Shown one piece after another: positions 14,354 through 14,399 of a DNA stretch of 14,399 nt. Source of the DNA: an uncultured Prevotella sp. (GTDB taxonomy: Bacteria; Bacteroidota; Bacteroidia; Bacteroidales; Bacteroidaceae); NCBI GenBank assembly GCA_905372445.1, contig CAJPPF010000044.1, positions 1 to 14,399 on the forward strand, in the 5' to 3' direction. The notes under the pieces are model-generated. The model worked only from the letters and a program-made list of their open reading frames with translations. It was not told the origin of the DNA and did not search any database. Position 1 is the first letter of the stretch; every line of letters starts with the position of its first letter. A program made the position numbers and the translations under genes.

Positions 14354-14399
14354 CTTTACGTACTCTGAACAAGAGATTACAAGAAAATGATTAAATCAG

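Noticed and set aside
14387..14399. Possible start of a downstream gene (ATGATTAAATCAG after an A-rich leader)
   Set aside because: Only four codons fit in the window, so nothing can be supported.
1..14399. CRISPR array, insertion sequence, integrase, toxin-antitoxin or phase-variable invertible promoter
   Set aside because: I saw no regularly spaced repeats, no transposase or recombinase frame and no inverted repeats flanking the operon promoter.

Overview
The window looks like a Bacteroidales chromosome, most likely Prevotella or a close relative. Four things point there. (i) The tmRNA near the right end encodes the tag GENNYALAA, which I recall from Porphyromonas/Prevotella-type tmRNAs. 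(ii) Both promoters I can read have the Bacteroidetes form TTTG-N19-TAnnTTTG rather than a sigma-70 form. (iii) Gene starts lack strong Shine-Dalgarno sequences and are preceded by A-rich leaders. (iv) The one lipoprotein carries a Bacteroidetes-type acidic surface-export signal after its lipobox cysteine.

Layout. Positions 2-3264 (+ strand) hold two coupled genes. The first is an alginate-lyase-superfamily protein cut by the left window edge. The second is an unusual protein with about four membrane helices in front of a pectate-lyase-3-type right-handed beta-helix. A 338-base convergent gap follows (3265-3602), with a long hairpin at the end of the + strand genes and a 23-base imperfect inverted repeat. 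Positions 3603-13034 (- strand) are a tight seven-gene exopolysaccharide/capsule operon. In transcription order it encodes a multi-SLBB Wza-type outer-membrane export protein, a Wzz-type chain-length regulator, a Wzx-type flippase, a Wzy-type polymerase, a GH99-like/WbsX protein, a GT2 glycosyltransferase and a surface-type NodB polysaccharide deacetylase lipoprotein. Positions 13035-13957 are a 923-base divergent intergenic region with the operon promoter (-), the probable ssrA promoter (+), a degenerate second copy of the promoter-spacer sequence and a 10-base perfect inverted repeat. Positions 13958-14353 (+) are ssrA (tmRNA).

How it fits together. The - strand operon has the core of a Wzx/Wzy-dependent pathway: repeat-unit assembly (GT2, possibly WbsX), flipping, polymerisation, length control, export through the envelope and deacetylation outside the cell. 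Missing from the window are an initiating phosphoglycosyl transferase, a tyrosine kinase, sugar-nucleotide enzymes and enough glycosyltransferases for a normal repeat unit, so the locus must use genes elsewhere, perhaps left of position 1. The convergent lyase-fold genes suggest that the polymer contains uronic acid and is trimmed or turned over by the producer, but this is inferred from folds only.

I did not find a clearly new defence or mobile system. The items most worth a second look are the membrane/beta-helix fusion, the identical spacer sequence shared by the two divergent promoters, and the palindromic element between the convergent operons.
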